Source: Paraburkholderia phosphatilytica (GTDB taxonomy: Bacteria; Pseudomonadota; Gammaproteobacteria; Burkholderiales; Burkholderiaceae). Taken from it: a stretch of DNA of 64,000 nt. Below, in pieces: positions 49,232 through 58,946 of this stretch. The notes under the pieces were generated by a model that saw only the letters and a list, made by a program, of their open reading frames with translations, ran no database searches and had not been told where the DNA came from. The position numbers were made by a program, and so were the translations under genes. Within the stretch, counting starts at the first letter, position 1; each line of letters starts with the position of its first letter. The DNA lies in assembly GCF_003443895.1 (NCBI RefSeq), contig NZ_QQOA01000001.1, positions 357,874-421,873 of the forward strand, given 5' to 3'.

Positions 49232-50149
49232 TCAGCCCGCCAGCGCCATATCCGGCGTCGCGCGCGTCAGATGGTTGACGAGCAGGCGCGCGGGCTTCGG
49301 CAGCGCCTTGAAGTCGCGCGCGCAGATCAGCAGTTCGCGGTGCGCCCAGTCTTCGGCAAGCGGGATCCGGTGCAGATGCATCGACCGCAGATGCGGGCTC
49401 ACGGCCGCATCCGGCAACACGGCGATGCCAAGCCCGGCCGCCACCATCAGGCACATCGCATCGAAGCTGCGCACCTGGATACGCAGCTTCAGGCGTCCGC
49501 CGGCATCGCTGGTGGCGGCCTGCAGGCGCTTCGCGAGCGAGGTGTTGCGAGACAGGCTCACGAAGTCGAATTCCAGCGCGTCGTTGAACGCGACGGACTG
49601 CTGGCGCGCGAGCGGATGATTGCGGGGCACGACGAGCACCAGGTGATCCTGGCGGTACACCATGGTCTGCAGGCCGAAGGTCGGCATCTGGTCGGCCATG
49701 ATGCCGAAGTCGGCATTGCCGTCCACCACGGCCAGCGCGACCTGCTCGCTGTCCTGCTCTTCGAGCTCGATGCGGATCTCCGGATTGGCCGCGATGAACT
49801 CGGCGATGTCCGACGGCAGGAACTGCGTGACCGCCGACGTATTGGCCCACATCCGCACGACGCCCACCACGCCCGCCGCGTAGTCGGACATGTCGGCGGT
49901 CATCAGGTCGACGTCGTTGAGGATGCGCTGCGCGTGCTGCTTCAGCGCTTCACCCGCCGCGGTGAGCGTGATGCCGCGCGAGTGACGTTCGAACAGTTCG
50001 GTGCCGATCGCGGTTTCGAGGTCCGCGATCCGCTTGCTGGCGGCACCGACCGCGAGATGGGCAAGCTCCGCGCCCTTGCTGATGCTGCCCGTGCGCACCA
50101 CGAGCGCGAACAGCGAAAGCGAGACGAGGTCCAGACGGTGAAGATTCAT
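49232..50149 (-). CDS. LysR-family transcriptional regulator
   Basis: A 305-residue LysR protein. Its HTH near the N-terminus is VRTGSISKGAELAHLAVGAASKRIADLE, longer in the loop than most. The effector domain shows GVVRMWANTSAVTQFLPSDI and HLVLVVPRNHPLAR. It lies between the amiR gene (32 bases upstream of its start, same strand) and the CoA-transferase gene. It could be a last gene of the amide operon, or the regulator of the CoA-transferase/lyase pair, which is the more usual arrangement. Confidence 0.9.
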   Translation of the reverse strand: MNLHRLDLVSLSLFALVVRTGSISKGAELAHLAVGAASKRIADLETAIGTELFERHSRGITLTAAGEALKQHAQRILNDVDLMTADMSDYAAGVVGVVRMWANTSAVTQFLPSDIAEFIAANPEIRIELEEQDSEQVALAVVDGNADFGIMADQMPTFGLQTMVYRQDHLVLVVPRNHPLARQQSVAFNDALEFDFVSLSRNTSLAKRLQAATSDAGGRLKLRIQVRSFDAMCLMVAAGLGIAVLPDAAVSPHLRSMHLHRIPLAEDWAHRELLICARDFKALPKPARLLVNHLTRATPDMALAG

Positions 50150-50181
50150 GCGAGGCTGCTCCGGCCGCGGTCATGGCCGCA

Positions 50182-50802
50182 TTATGAGCCAGCGTGCTTG
50201 CCGAAGCCCAGCTTCTCCATCGCTTCATGCGCGTCGATCACCATCGTCGCGATCTCGCCGACCGTGATGCGCAGGCTCGTCGCGCGCGCCCGCATATGCT
50301 CGTAGGCTTCGTTTTCGCCGAGCCGCTGCGAGTCCATCAGGATACGCACGGCCTTTTCGATGTGCCGCCGTGCCTTGATCGCTTCTTCGAGCTTCGCGAT
50401 CTTGCTGTTCAAACGCTGCTGATACCCCGACGACGCACGCGCGAGCACCAGCGTGCTGAGAATGCCGGTGGAGCGATACGGCTTCGTGATGACACCATGC
50501 GGCTGCGTGTCGACCAGCATCTTCAGCGCGGTCGGGTTTTCGTAGTCGGACAGCGCGATGAGCGTCGCGCTGCTGTCCGCCGCGCACCAGTGGCCCGCGC
50601 TGCGACACTCCGGCCCGACGAGAAAGAAGATCACGTCGGCATCCGCCGGCAACTGCGCGGGAAACGGCCAGACCGCGCGAACCGGGCAGCCGATCCGGCG
50701 CAGCTGTTCCTCAAGCACGCCACGGTCCTCGCCCGGTGGATGAATGATGGCGACCCGCAGCGTGCGCAGATCGTCGAACAGGCGACGCGCGCTGCCGCTC
50801 AT
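50182..50802 (-). CDS. AmiR-like ANTAR-domain antiterminator
   Basis: A 206-residue protein. The N-terminal 120 residues form a receiver-like domain (VAIIHPPGEDRGVLEEQLR, FFLVGPECRS) that lacks the phospho-acceptor Asp pattern. A coiled coil and a C-terminal ANTAR domain follow (EKAVRILMDSQRLGENEAYE, then HMRARATSLRITVGEIATMV). P. aeruginosa AmiR is held inactive by AmiC and, when freed by an amide, binds a two-hairpin leader RNA to prevent termination. Here amiC overlaps by 4 bases just upstream. A matching leader with hairpins and terminator lies at 58947-59053, ahead of the first gene of the same operon. Confidence 0.9.
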   Translation of the reverse strand: MSGSARRLFDDLRTLRVAIIHPPGEDRGVLEEQLRRIGCPVRAVWPFPAQLPADADVIFFLVGPECRSAGHWCAADSSATLIALSDYENPTALKMLVDTQPHGVITKPYRSTGILSTLVLARASSGYQQRLNSKIAKLEEAIKARRHIEKAVRILMDSQRLGENEAYEHMRARATSLRITVGEIATMVIDAHEAMEKLGFGKHAGS

Positions 50803-52013
50803 GCCGGGTCCCCATCCAGCCAGAATTCACCGAAGCCGTAAGCCGTCAGATACGGGTCCGGCTTCACGACGCCGCGGCTTTCCCACACCACGTCGAACGC
50901 GCCGTCCGGACGGCAGACAGCGACCCTCGGCGTGAGGATCGCGTGATGGTTGCCGGGGTCGATCTTGAGCAGCCCTTCGGGCGAATCGAATTCCACGTCG
51001 TGCAGCGCGTCGACCAGCTTCGCGGTATCCAGGCTGCGCGTGCGCTTCAGCGCTTCGGCAAACAGATGCACCTGGTTGTACGCCATCTCCGACCACATGC
51101 TCGCGGGCTGCTCGCCGAAGCGGGCGCGCCAGGCGGTCAGGAAGCGCCGGTTGCTGTCGTTGTCAAGCGTGTTGAGGTACGTGGCCGATACGATGTGGCC
51201 TACGCACAGCCCCGCGCCGATCATCCCGATCTCGCCTTCGGTCATCGTCAGACTGGCGATCGGCATGCGCGCGGGGTCGAGTCCGCTGTCGCGATACAGC
51301 GTGTAGAACGCTCGCGCGGCACGGCCGATCAGCGTGGAAAACACCACGTCCGGTTTGACCGCATGAATGTCGCGCACCAGCTGCTCGAGCGCGGCCGGGT
51401 CCGCATCGCTCGGCAGGTAGAGTTCTTCGACAATCTCGCCGCCGTGATCTTCGACGATGTCCCGCATGATGCGGTTCGATTCGCGCGGGTAGATGTAGTC
51501 CGCGCCGACCAGAAAGAAGCGCCGGCCCACGTGACGCAGCAGCCACGCCGCAAGCTGGATGCTGTTCTGGTTCGGCACCGCGCCGGTATAGATGACGTTG
51601 GGCGAATACTCGAACCCTTCGTAGATCGAGCAGTACCAGAGCAACGCGTTGTTGCGCTCGATCACCGGCAGCACCGCCTTGCGGCTCGACGACGTCGAGC
51701 AGCCGAAGATCACACTCACGTCGTCTTCCTGCAGCATGCGCGTGGCGAGGCGCCGGTACTCGTCGGCGTCGCTCTTCGCATCGTAGACGACGGGGTCGAG
51801 CAGCCGGCCGTCGATGCCGCCCGCCGCGTTGATCTCTTCGATCGCGAGTACGGTGCCGAAGAAATGCTCGGACCCGGTCGCGCCGGTGATGCCGGTACGC
51901 GAGTAGAGCACGCCGATTCGCCAGCTGTCGTCGGAGCCGGTGCGCGGGTGCTCGTCTCTCGTTTCCGCGCGCGGTTGCTCCGATGGGTGGTCGCTCGATG
52001 CCTGGCCCGTCAT
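50799..52013 (-). CDS. AmiC-like amide sensor (periplasmic-binding-protein fold, cytoplasmic)
   Basis: A 404-residue protein without a signal peptide. A 40-residue polar tail is followed by a type I binding-protein fold: IGVLYSRTGITGATGSEHFFG, AIEEINAAGGIDGRLLDPVV and NALLWYCSIYEGFEYSPNVI, all closely like AmiC and the UrtA/FmdD group. In P. aeruginosa AmiC binds small amides and releases AmiR. Its ATG overlaps the amidase stop and its stop overlaps the amiR start, so stoichiometric coupling of sensor and antiterminator is likely. Confidence 0.9.
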   Translation of the reverse strand: MTGQASSDHPSEQPRAETRDEHPRTGSDDSWRIGVLYSRTGITGATGSEHFFGTVLAIEEINAAGGIDGRLLDPVVYDAKSDADEYRRLATRMLQEDDVSVIFGCSTSSSRKAVLPVIERNNALLWYCSIYEGFEYSPNVIYTGAVPNQNSIQLAAWLLRHVGRRFFLVGADYIYPRESNRIMRDIVEDHGGEIVEELYLPSDADPAALEQLVRDIHAVKPDVVFSTLIGRAARAFYTLYRDSGLDPARMPIASLTMTEGEIGMIGAGLCVGHIVSATYLNTLDNDSNRRFLTAWRARFGEQPASMWSEMAYNQVHLFAEALKRTRSLDTAKLVDALHDVEFDSPEGLLKIDPGNHHAILTPRVAVCRPDGAFDVVWESRGVVKPDPYLTAYGFGEFWLDGDPA

Positions 52014-53314
52014 GGCGCCGCCTCCTCCGATGCCGCGATCGCGTGCTCGACGAACGCCGCGGCGCCAAGACAGCGCGCGTCGTCCCACGGCGCGCCGATC
52101 ACCTGCACGCCGACCGGCGCGCCATTGTCGCCGCGCAGGCCGGGCACGTTCACGCACGGACTGCCGAGCAGCGTCCAGTTGCGATTGAACGCGGGGCTGC
52201 CGGTGGAGTCGTAGCCTTGCGGCGCTTCGTCGAGCGCGCTTGGCGTCAGCAACGCGGTCACACCTTCGAACAGCGCCGCCTGCTGGTGTCGCGTTCGCTC
52301 CATCAACACGAAGGCCTTCGAATACGCATCCACGTCGATGCTCGCCGCGCGTTCGAGAAAACCGCGCAGCAACGCGGACAACGCATCGCGGTGATGATCG
52401 TATTCGTAGCCGAGCGTGCGCCACGCTTCGTAACTCTGGATCACGTTGTGCGCGTCGATCAGTTCCGCCATCCATGGATCGAAGCGCACCGGCTTCACGC
52501 TGCCGCCCGCTTTTTCTATCGCGCGAATGGCCGTGTCGAGCGCGGCGATCGCGTGGTCCGAAGGCGCGGTCCACGGGTAGTCGACGGGGATGCCGAATAC
52601 CGGCTTGTCCGGCGTCGATGCCGACGCGACGGCAAGCTCGCGGCCCGACAGCGCCTGCCCGAGGAATGCCGCGTCGCGCACCGTCGCCGCGAACAGGCCG
52701 ACGGTATCGAACGACCACGAAAAGCACTTCATGCCCGCCGTCGGCAGCATGCCGAGGGTGGGCTTGTACCCGGCGATGCCGCAGAACGACGCCGGGCGAA
52801 TGGTCGAGCCGCCCGTCTGCGAGCCGATCGCGAACGGCACGATGCCGGCCGCCACCGCCGCGGCGGAGCCCGCGGAGGACCCGCCCGGTGTGCGCGCGAG
52901 ATCGCACGGATTGCGCGTGACGGTCGGCGCCATGTACGCGAACTCGCTCGTCGTCGCCTTGCCGACGATCACGGCGCCCGCTCGCCGCAGCAGCGTCACG
53001 ACCGCGGCGTCCGACCTGGGACGATGGCCTTCGTAGATCGGCGACCCATAGTTCGTCGCCAGACCGGCGGTATCGAAGATGTCCTTCACCGCGACCGGCA
53101 GACCGGCGAGCGGCCCACGCGCGGCGCCGGCTGCAGCGATGGCCTCGTCGCGCCCGATCACCGCGGTCATCGCGCGGATGTCGGCATCGACTTCTTCGAT
53201 CCGCGCGAGCGACTCCAGCGCTGCGCGGCCCTGTCCACGCGCGGCATCGTCGATGCGCTGACGCAGCGTCAGCACCGACACGGGCCGATAGAACGAATGT
53301 GCATCCCTTTCCAT
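52010..53314 (-). CDS. Amidase-signature-family amidase
   Basis: A 434-residue amidase-signature hydrolase. The Ser-cisSer-Lys triad is visible: Lys in GLPVAVKDIFDTAG near residue 65, the cis-Ser in RTPGGSSAGSAAAVAAG near residue 135 and the nucleophile Ser in SQTGGSTIRPASFCGIAGYKP near residue 160. It should hydrolyse an amide to acid and ammonia. It is flanked by the transporter genes and by amiC, so its substrate is probably what the transporter imports or what the nitrilase-like enzyme handles. The start at 53314 avoids overlap into the livF-like gene; upstream extensions have no family character. Confidence 0.9.
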   Translation of the reverse strand: MERDAHSFYRPVSVLTLRQRIDDAARGQGRAALESLARIEEVDADIRAMTAVIGRDEAIAAAGAARGPLAGLPVAVKDIFDTAGLATNYGSPIYEGHRPRSDAAVVTLLRRAGAVIVGKATTSEFAYMAPTVTRNPCDLARTPGGSSAGSAAAVAAGIVPFAIGSQTGGSTIRPASFCGIAGYKPTLGMLPTAGMKCFSWSFDTVGLFAATVRDAAFLGQALSGRELAVASASTPDKPVFGIPVDYPWTAPSDHAIAALDTAIRAIEKAGGSVKPVRFDPWMAELIDAHNVIQSYEAWRTLGYEYDHHRDALSALLRGFLERAASIDVDAYSKAFVLMERTRHQQAALFEGVTALLTPSALDEAPQGYDSTGSPAFNRNWTLLGSPCVNVPGLRGDNGAPVGVQVIGAPWDDARCLGAAAFVEHAIAASEEAAP

Positions 53315-53339
53315 GGTTCGAACACGCTCCTCTCGTCGT

Positions 53340-54047
53340 TCACACGCGCAAGTGACCGAAAATCGATTCCGCCGCGCCTTCGTCTTTGGCGTTGCCGCGA
53401 TCGATAATTTCACCTTGCTTCAGGATCGCATACCGGTCCGCAACCTTCAATGCGAACGACACGTGCTGCTCGATCAGCAGGACCGTCGTGCCGTGACGCT
53501 CGCGCTCCCACAGCAGCGCATTCGCGAGACGGTCGATCACCGACGGCTGCAAGCCCTCCGTGATCTCGTCGAACAGGATGATGGACGGCCGCATCATCAG
53601 CGCGCGCGCCACCAGCAGCATTTTCTGCTCGCCGCCCGAGAGCGTGCCGGCATGTTGCTTCAGTCGGCTCTTGAACACCGGAAACAGCGGTTCGATTTCC
53701 GCGAAGCGCTCGTCGAACACGGACACGTTCGTGAGACCCAGCCGCAGGTTGTCGCGAATCGACAGGTCCTGGAACAGCGCGTGTTCCTGCGGCGCGTACG
53801 CGATGCCTTCGCGGGCGATCCGATGCGGCGGCAGCCGCGTGACGTCCACACCGTTCACGCGCACGGTGCCTGCCTGCTTCGGCAGATAGCCCATGATGGT
53901 CTTGAGCAAGGTGGTCTTGCCCATACCGTTCTTGCCGAGCAGCGCAACCGCCTCGCCGCCCGTCACGCTCATCGAGAGCGCGCGCAACACCACTGATGCC
54001 TTGTATCCGCTCGTCACGCCTTGCAGGTCCAGTGCGATCTCGCTCAT
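53340..54047 (-). CDS. Branched-chain/urea-type ABC ATPase, LivF/UrtE-like
   Basis: A 235-residue ATPase: Walker A LGKNGMGKTTLLKTI near residue 36, signature TLSGGEQKMLLVARALMMRP near residue 135 and Walker B IILFDEITEGL. LivF/UrtE proteins form a heterodimer with LivG/UrtD, here encoded in the fused upstream gene. It overlaps that gene's stop by 4 bases and is followed after 25 bases by the amidase. Confidence 0.93.
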   Translation of the reverse strand: MSEIALDLQGVTSGYKASVVLRALSMSVTGGEAVALLGKNGMGKTTLLKTIMGYLPKQAGTVRVNGVDVTRLPPHRIAREGIAYAPQEHALFQDLSIRDNLRLGLTNVSVFDERFAEIEPLFPVFKSRLKQHAGTLSGGEQKMLLVARALMMRPSIILFDEITEGLQPSVIDRLANALLWERERHGTTVLLIEQHVSFALKVADRYAILKQGEIIDRGNAKDEGAAESIFGHLRV

Positions 54048-55906
54048 GACGTTTCTCCATCGCCAGCCGCCATGCCGCCCACCACCGGCTGCGCGGTGCC
54101 CGCGTAAATCGTTCGCACCAGCTCCGAGTGCACGACTTCGTCGAAGATGCCTTCCATCACGATGCGGCCTTGATGCAGCACGACGATGCGCGTCGCGATC
54201 TCCGCGACGAAGTCGAGATCGTGTTCGACCAGCAGACAGCACAGCCCATACCGATGCGCGAGCGCAGCGAGCACGTTGCCGATCTGCGTGCGCTCGGTTT
54301 TCGTGAGGCCTGCAGTGGGCTCGTCGAGCAGCACGATGCGCGGCTCCAGCGTCAGCACCATCGCGAGCTCCAGCGCCTGCTGCTCGCCATGCGAAAGGCC
54401 CTTCGTCACCGCATCCAGCTTGCGGTCGAGACCAGTGGCGTGCACCACGTCGAGCGCATACGGCGGCAACGCAAGCGAGCGTGAGCACTTCCACAGCGAC
54501 GGCCGTTCGATCAGCGTGCTCGCAATGCGCAGGCATTCGGCCACCGTCAGCGTATCGAACACATTCGCGTTCTGGAACTTGCGGCCGAGCCCGAAGCGCA
54601 CGCAACGTTCCGGCGGCGATTCGCGGATATCGTTGCCGCACAGCGAGACGTTGCCCGCCGAACGCTCCGCGCCATCGCTCATGCAGCGCATCAGCGTCGT
54701 CTTGCCCGCGCCGTTGGGACCGATCAGCCCGACCAGCTCGCCCGCATGCGCGGTCAGGTCAATGCCCTGCAGCACCTTCAAGCTGCCGAAGTGACGCGCC
54801 ACACCGTTCATGCGCAACGCTGCTTCGGTGGATGACTGTGCGTCCACCGCGGCCACTTCCCGCTCTACCAGCGCCGGCACCGGACGTTCGCCCGCAAAGC
54901 GGCGGAACGGCCGCGTCAGCAATGGCAGCAACCCTTGCGGCAGCAGCACGATGACCATCACGAATGCGGCGCCCAGAATCAGCTGCCATGCGAACGGCAG
55001 GCTGCCGCTGAGATACGACGTCGCGACGTTGATCAGCAATGCGCCCGCCACGGGCCCCCACAACGTGCCGCGACCGCCGAGCGCAACCCAGATGATCAGT
55101 TGCGTGCCCAGAACGAAACCGGTCAGCTCGGGCGCCACCACGCCGCTGAACGAACCGTAGCCGAAGCCCGCGATACCCGCGACGATCGCCATCGCGATCG
55201 ACAGCACGATCTTCACGCGCGACGTATCGATACCGAGATAGGAGCAGCGCGATTCATTGTCGCGAATGGCCATCAACACGCGGCCGCCGTCGCTGCGCAC
55301 GAAAAACCATCCCGCGATCGCGACGACGGCGAGCCCCGCACCGGCAATCCAGTACCAGGCCTGCAGTGAGAAATCGAACGTCGTGTAGCCCGTCAGGCCC
55401 GAACTCGAACCGGTCCATTCACCGCCGGACAGCACGAGCTGCGACAGCACGATCGGCAGCACGAGCGACATGACCGTCGAGAAGAACGGTGATGCGCCGC
55501 GATAAAACGACAGCCAGCCCACCAGCGCTGCGATCGCCGCCGTCGCCGCAATCGCGACGATCAGCGCAAGCGCCACGTAGCCCGGCGAGAAACCGCCATG
55601 CGTGAACACGATGCCCGCAGCGTACGCGCCCACGCCGAAGAATGCGGACTGCCCGAACGTCAGAAAGCCCGTGTAACCCCACAGCACATCGACCGTCACC
55701 GCGACGATCGCGAAGAAGAACGCCTGGATCAGCACGTTCAGCAGATACGTGCCGAACAGCAACGGACCAGCAGCAAGCAGCAGAACGGCGAGGCCGACGA
55801 GCGGCAGCGAGCCGCGCCCTTGCAGACCGCGCACGCCGGTCTTTTCGGCGTGACGCGGCAACGCGTCGTGGCCCGCGCGCGCCGGCGACAGATTGACCTT
55901 AACCAT
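54044..55906 (-). CDS. Fused ABC permease-ATPase, LivM-LivG/UrtC-UrtD-like
   Basis: A 620-residue protein joining two usually separate subunits. Residues about 30-335 form a LivM/UrtC permease with eight to nine helices (WGYTGFLTFGQSAFFGVGAYAAG is the typical block). Residues about 365-610 are a LivG/UrtD ATPase: GPNGAGKTTLMRCMSD Walker A, LSHGEQQALELAMVLTLEP signature and IVLLDEPTAGL Walker B. Fusions of this kind are known in the HAAT family but are not the rule. It works with the LivH and LivF neighbours and the binding protein encoded upstream, probably importing a small amide or urea-like nitrogen source. Confidence 0.93.
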   Translation of the reverse strand: MVKVNLSPARAGHDALPRHAEKTGVRGLQGRGSLPLVGLAVLLLAAGPLLFGTYLLNVLIQAFFFAIVAVTVDVLWGYTGFLTFGQSAFFGVGAYAAGIVFTHGGFSPGYVALALIVAIAATAAIAALVGWLSFYRGASPFFSTVMSLVLPIVLSQLVLSGGEWTGSSSGLTGYTTFDFSLQAWYWIAGAGLAVVAIAGWFFVRSDGGRVLMAIRDNESRCSYLGIDTSRVKIVLSIAMAIVAGIAGFGYGSFSGVVAPELTGFVLGTQLIIWVALGGRGTLWGPVAGALLINVATSYLSGSLPFAWQLILGAAFVMVIVLLPQGLLPLLTRPFRRFAGERPVPALVEREVAAVDAQSSTEAALRMNGVARHFGSLKVLQGIDLTAHAGELVGLIGPNGAGKTTLMRCMSDGAERSAGNVSLCGNDIRESPPERCVRFGLGRKFQNANVFDTLTVAECLRIASTLIERPSLWKCSRSLALPPYALDVVHATGLDRKLDAVTKGLSHGEQQALELAMVLTLEPRIVLLDEPTAGLTKTERTQIGNVLAALAHRYGLCCLLVEHDLDFVAEIATRIVVLHQGRIVMEGIFDEVVHSELVRTIYAGTAQPVVGGMAAGDGETS

Positions 55907-56732
55907 GCGAGAACCCCTTCGGCCGGACGCGCAGCACGAACGCCGCGAGCACGGCGATAGTCAGCCCGCCAAGGACGGGACTGACGAACGTGCTGACGAG
56001 CACCTGGCACGCGCCGAACACCAGACAGGTGACGAGCAGGCTCGCCATCGAATGACCGGACACCATCACGAGCATGAATGCGCTGACGAGCCACGGCAGC
56101 CCCATGTCGGGATCGACGCTCGACAGCGGCGTGATCAGCATGCCCGCGAGCGAGCCGAGCGCAGCCCCGAGACTGAACGTGATGAAGCGAATGCGACCCG
56201 AATGAATGCCGAGGCCGCGCGCGAGGTCTTCGTTCATGATCACCGCGCGCGTCTTCACGCCGAAACGCGTGCCGGACAAGAGCCCGCCAAGCGCCGCGCA
56301 CAGGCCGAGCGCGACCGGAATCAGCAGCAGGCGATACGCCGAGTAGTCGGTGCCCGCGACCAAAATCGCGCCTTTCAGCGGCGTTTCGACGAACTGCACT
56401 TCGCGGCCGAACGTCATCACGATCGTCTGGCCGATGACGATGCCGAGCCCCCAGGTCGCGAGGATCGCGTCGAGCGGTCGCTTGTAGAGCGGCCGCACGA
56501 TCAGCTGCTCGACCACCATGCCGACCGCGACGCCGACGATGATCGCGAGCGGCACACCGAACCACGGATTCAGTTTCAGCTGCGTGATCACGAAGCTCGC
56601 GTACGCGCCTATCGTCAGCAAAGCACCATGCGCGAAGTTGACGATTTTCATCACGCCAAAGATCACCATCAACCCGGCGGTCACGATGAACAGCACGGCC
56701 GCCGTAGTCAGAATGTCGAGTGTCAGGACCAT
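55899..56732 (-). CDS. Branched-chain/urea-type ABC permease, LivH/UrtB-like
   Basis: A 277-residue permease with about eight hydrophobic helices, beginning LDILTTAAVLFIVTAGLMVIFGV, then MKIVNFAHGALLTIGAYA, the LivH hallmark, and LGLGIHSGRIRFITFSLGAALG. It forms the channel with the LivM half of the fused neighbour, whose gene start it overlaps by 8 bases. Confidence 0.93.
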   Translation of the reverse strand: MVLTLDILTTAAVLFIVTAGLMVIFGVMKIVNFAHGALLTIGAYASFVITQLKLNPWFGVPLAIIVGVAVGMVVEQLIVRPLYKRPLDAILATWGLGIVIGQTIVMTFGREVQFVETPLKGAILVAGTDYSAYRLLLIPVALGLCAALGGLLSGTRFGVKTRAVIMNEDLARGLGIHSGRIRFITFSLGAALGSLAGMLITPLSSVDPDMGLPWLVSAFMLVMVSGHSMASLLVTCLVFGACQVLVSTFVSPVLGGLTIAVLAAFVLRVRPKGFSHG

Positions 56733-56796
56733 GCCTGTCTCCCAGTCGCATCCACCGCGCGGCCATCGCGGCCGCAGGCAGACGGATCGTGTCGTA

Positions 56797-57963
56797 CTAC
56801 TTGATGTTCGGGCACTGCGCGCCGGGATCGACGTTCGGGAAGGTCTGCAGGATCTTCACCGAACCGTCGGACTGGATCTGTCCGAGGCGCATCGCAAGCG
56901 GCGTATGACGGCTGTGGTTCATGCTGACCGGTCCACGCGGCCCGTCGAACGACACCTGACCGAGCGCCTCGATCACCTTGCGCGGATCCGTCGAACCCGC
57001 TTTCTCGACCGCGGCCTTGTACAGATAGAACGCTTCGTACTGCGGCTCCGACAGCTCGTTCGGCGTCTTCATGTCGTTGCCAAAGCGCTTGCGCATCGCC
57101 GCCATGAACTTCGCGTTGCCCGGCGTATCGATACTCGTCAGGTAGGAGCCCGACATATAGATGCCCGTGGCCACGTCGCCCATGCTCTTCGCCGTGCCTT
57201 CGTCGATAGCCAGATTGCCGTACGGCAAGGTCAGGCCCGAGCCCTTCAGCTGCTTCGCGAGCGATACGTTCGGCGCGCCGCCGGCCGTTGCGCTGATGAG
57301 CGCATCCGGATGGGCCGAGCGAATCTTCGAGAGAATCGGCGTCCAGTCGGTGCCGTCGATCGGCAGGAATTCTTCGCCGACTACCTTGCCGCCGTGCTGC
57401 GCGATGTACTTCGCGGTGAAGTCGAGCATACCGCGCCCAAAAGCGTAGTCGTTGCCGACGAGAAAGAAATTCTTCGCGCTCTTTGACTTCATGAAGTAAT
57501 CGACCACCGGCGCGACCTGCTGCTCCGGCACCCAGCCGTTCACGTACATCCACGGGCTGCACGAATGGCCTTCGTAGAACGACGTGTAGATGAACGGCTT
57601 CTTGCCGCGCGCGACGATCGGCAGCGCGGCGTTGCGCGCGGCGCTCGTTTCCATCGAGATCACCGCGTCGACGTCTTTCTGGAAGACCAGCGTGTCATAC
57701 GCTTTCTGCGCGCCGACCGCGCCGGATGCGTCGTCCGCGATATCGAGCTCCACCTTGCGGCCCAGGATGCCGCCGGCGGCGTTGATCTCGTCGACCGCGA
57801 GTTGCGACGACTGCACGACCGCGGGCGCGACGACGCTGTTCGCGCCGGACAGGCCGACGGCCACGCCGATCTTGATCGGCTCCGCGGCGTGCGCGCCAAG
57901 GCAGGCGAAGCAGGCGGCGGTCAGCACGGCGCCTGCCAGCACGCGATGGATGAATGGGTTCAT
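56797..57963 (-). CDS. Urea/amide-type ABC substrate-binding protein
   Basis: A 388-residue periplasmic binding protein: signal peptide of about 26 residues ending CLGAHAA, then IKIGVAVGLSGANSVVAPAV, QLAVDEINAAGGILGRKVEL and KPFIYTSFYEGHSCSPWMYV. It resembles UrtA and short-chain amide/urea receptors and is also similar to the cytoplasmic AmiC sensor of this operon, as expected if both see related ligands. It is the second gene of the operon, after the nitrilase-like gene. Confidence 0.92.
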   Translation of the reverse strand: MNPFIHRVLAGAVLTAACFACLGAHAAEPIKIGVAVGLSGANSVVAPAVVQSSQLAVDEINAAGGILGRKVELDIADDASGAVGAQKAYDTLVFQKDVDAVISMETSAARNAALPIVARGKKPFIYTSFYEGHSCSPWMYVNGWVPEQQVAPVVDYFMKSKSAKNFFLVGNDYAFGRGMLDFTAKYIAQHGGKVVGEEFLPIDGTDWTPILSKIRSAHPDALISATAGGAPNVSLAKQLKGSGLTLPYGNLAIDEGTAKSMGDVATGIYMSGSYLTSIDTPGNAKFMAAMRKRFGNDMKTPNELSEPQYEAFYLYKAAVEKAGSTDPRKVIEALGQVSFDGPRGPVSMNHSRHTPLAMRLGQIQSDGSVKILQTFPNVDPGAQCPNIK

Positions 57964-58030
57964 GCGATCTCCTTCGGGTAGGGTGGAGTCAGGTCGAAAA
58001 GGAACATCAGGATGGGCGGGCGCTGCATGG

Positions 58031-58930
58031 TCACCCCTCGTCAGGAGGCAGCCAGCCAGTGCCGAGCATGGCGTCGTACAGATCGGTGCGGCGGTCGTGA
58101 AGCACGTGATTCAGCGGCCCAAGCGAACGCCCGGCGCGAATGCGCTCGACATCGATCGGCGCGTACAGGATTGCTTCGCGATCGGCGCTTGCGGGGCCAG
58201 CGAGCGGCATGCCATTGCCGCCCACGATCAGGCTCTGGCCAAGAAACGGTTGCCCGCGCTCGGTGCCGATCCGGTCCGCGCACGCGATCATCAGCCCGTT
58301 GCTGTGCGCGGCCGCCATCGTGAGCGTCGTGGCGATGGTCGGCTGGTCCGCGTGTTGTCCCGTCATCGGCACCCAGTTGGTCGGCACGCAGACGATGTCC
58401 GCGCCCTGCGCGGAAGCCAGCCGATACACCTCGGGGAACCAGCCGTCGTAGCAGATCGCGATCGCGACGCGTCCAAACGCCGTGTCGAACACCGGCACAC
58501 CGCGATCGCCGGGCTCGAAGAAGCGCTTCTCGTCGTTCCACAGATGCAGCTTCCGATAGCAGCCGATCACACCCGCCGGCCCGACGAACACCGCCGAGTT
58601 GTAGAGCCGCTCGCCGTCGCGCTCGGCGATGCCCGCCACGATGTGCACGTTCAGGCGCTGCGCGGCGGCGGTCCACGCTCGCACGGTCTCGCTATCGGCC
58701 AGCACTTCGGCAAGCGCGACGGCTTCCGCGCGATCGGCGAACACATAGCCGCTGTTGGCGAGTTCGGGTAGCACCAGCAGCGACGCGCCGTGTTTCGCGG
58801 CCTCGTCGATGCACTGAAGCGTGCGCACGACGTTGTCGTGCTTCTCGCCGACGCGAGGCTCCATCTGAATGCAGGCCACCACGGGCTGATCGGTGTTGGT
58901 GGGGGTGACGCTGCGCGGATCGATTGCCAA
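58031..58930 (-). CDS. Carbon-nitrogen hydrolase (nitrilase/aliphatic amidase superfamily)
   Basis: A 299-residue hydrolase with the complete Glu-Lys-Cys triad: LLVLPELANSGYVF near residue 50, GCYRKLHLWNDE near residue 120 and AIAICYDGWFPEVYR near residue 155. It should release ammonia from an amide, carbamoyl or nitrile substrate. I place the start at TTG 58930, because GGAG lies 8 bases upstream. An in-frame ATG at 59002 lacks a ribosome site and would require translation through a strong terminator hairpin. It is the first gene of the amide operon, directly behind the ANTAR-type leader. Confidence 0.88.
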   Translation of the reverse strand: MAIDPRSVTPTNTDQPVVACIQMEPRVGEKHDNVVRTLQCIDEAAKHGASLLVLPELANSGYVFADRAEAVALAEVLADSETVRAWTAAAQRLNVHIVAGIAERDGERLYNSAVFVGPAGVIGCYRKLHLWNDEKRFFEPGDRGVPVFDTAFGRVAIAICYDGWFPEVYRLASAQGADIVCVPTNWVPMTGQHADQPTIATTLTMAAAHSNGLMIACADRIGTERGQPFLGQSLIVGGNGMPLAGPASADREAILYAPIDVERIRAGRSLGPLNHVLHDRRTDLYDAMLGTGWLPPDEG

Positions 58931-58946
58931 ATTCGTTCTCCAAATG

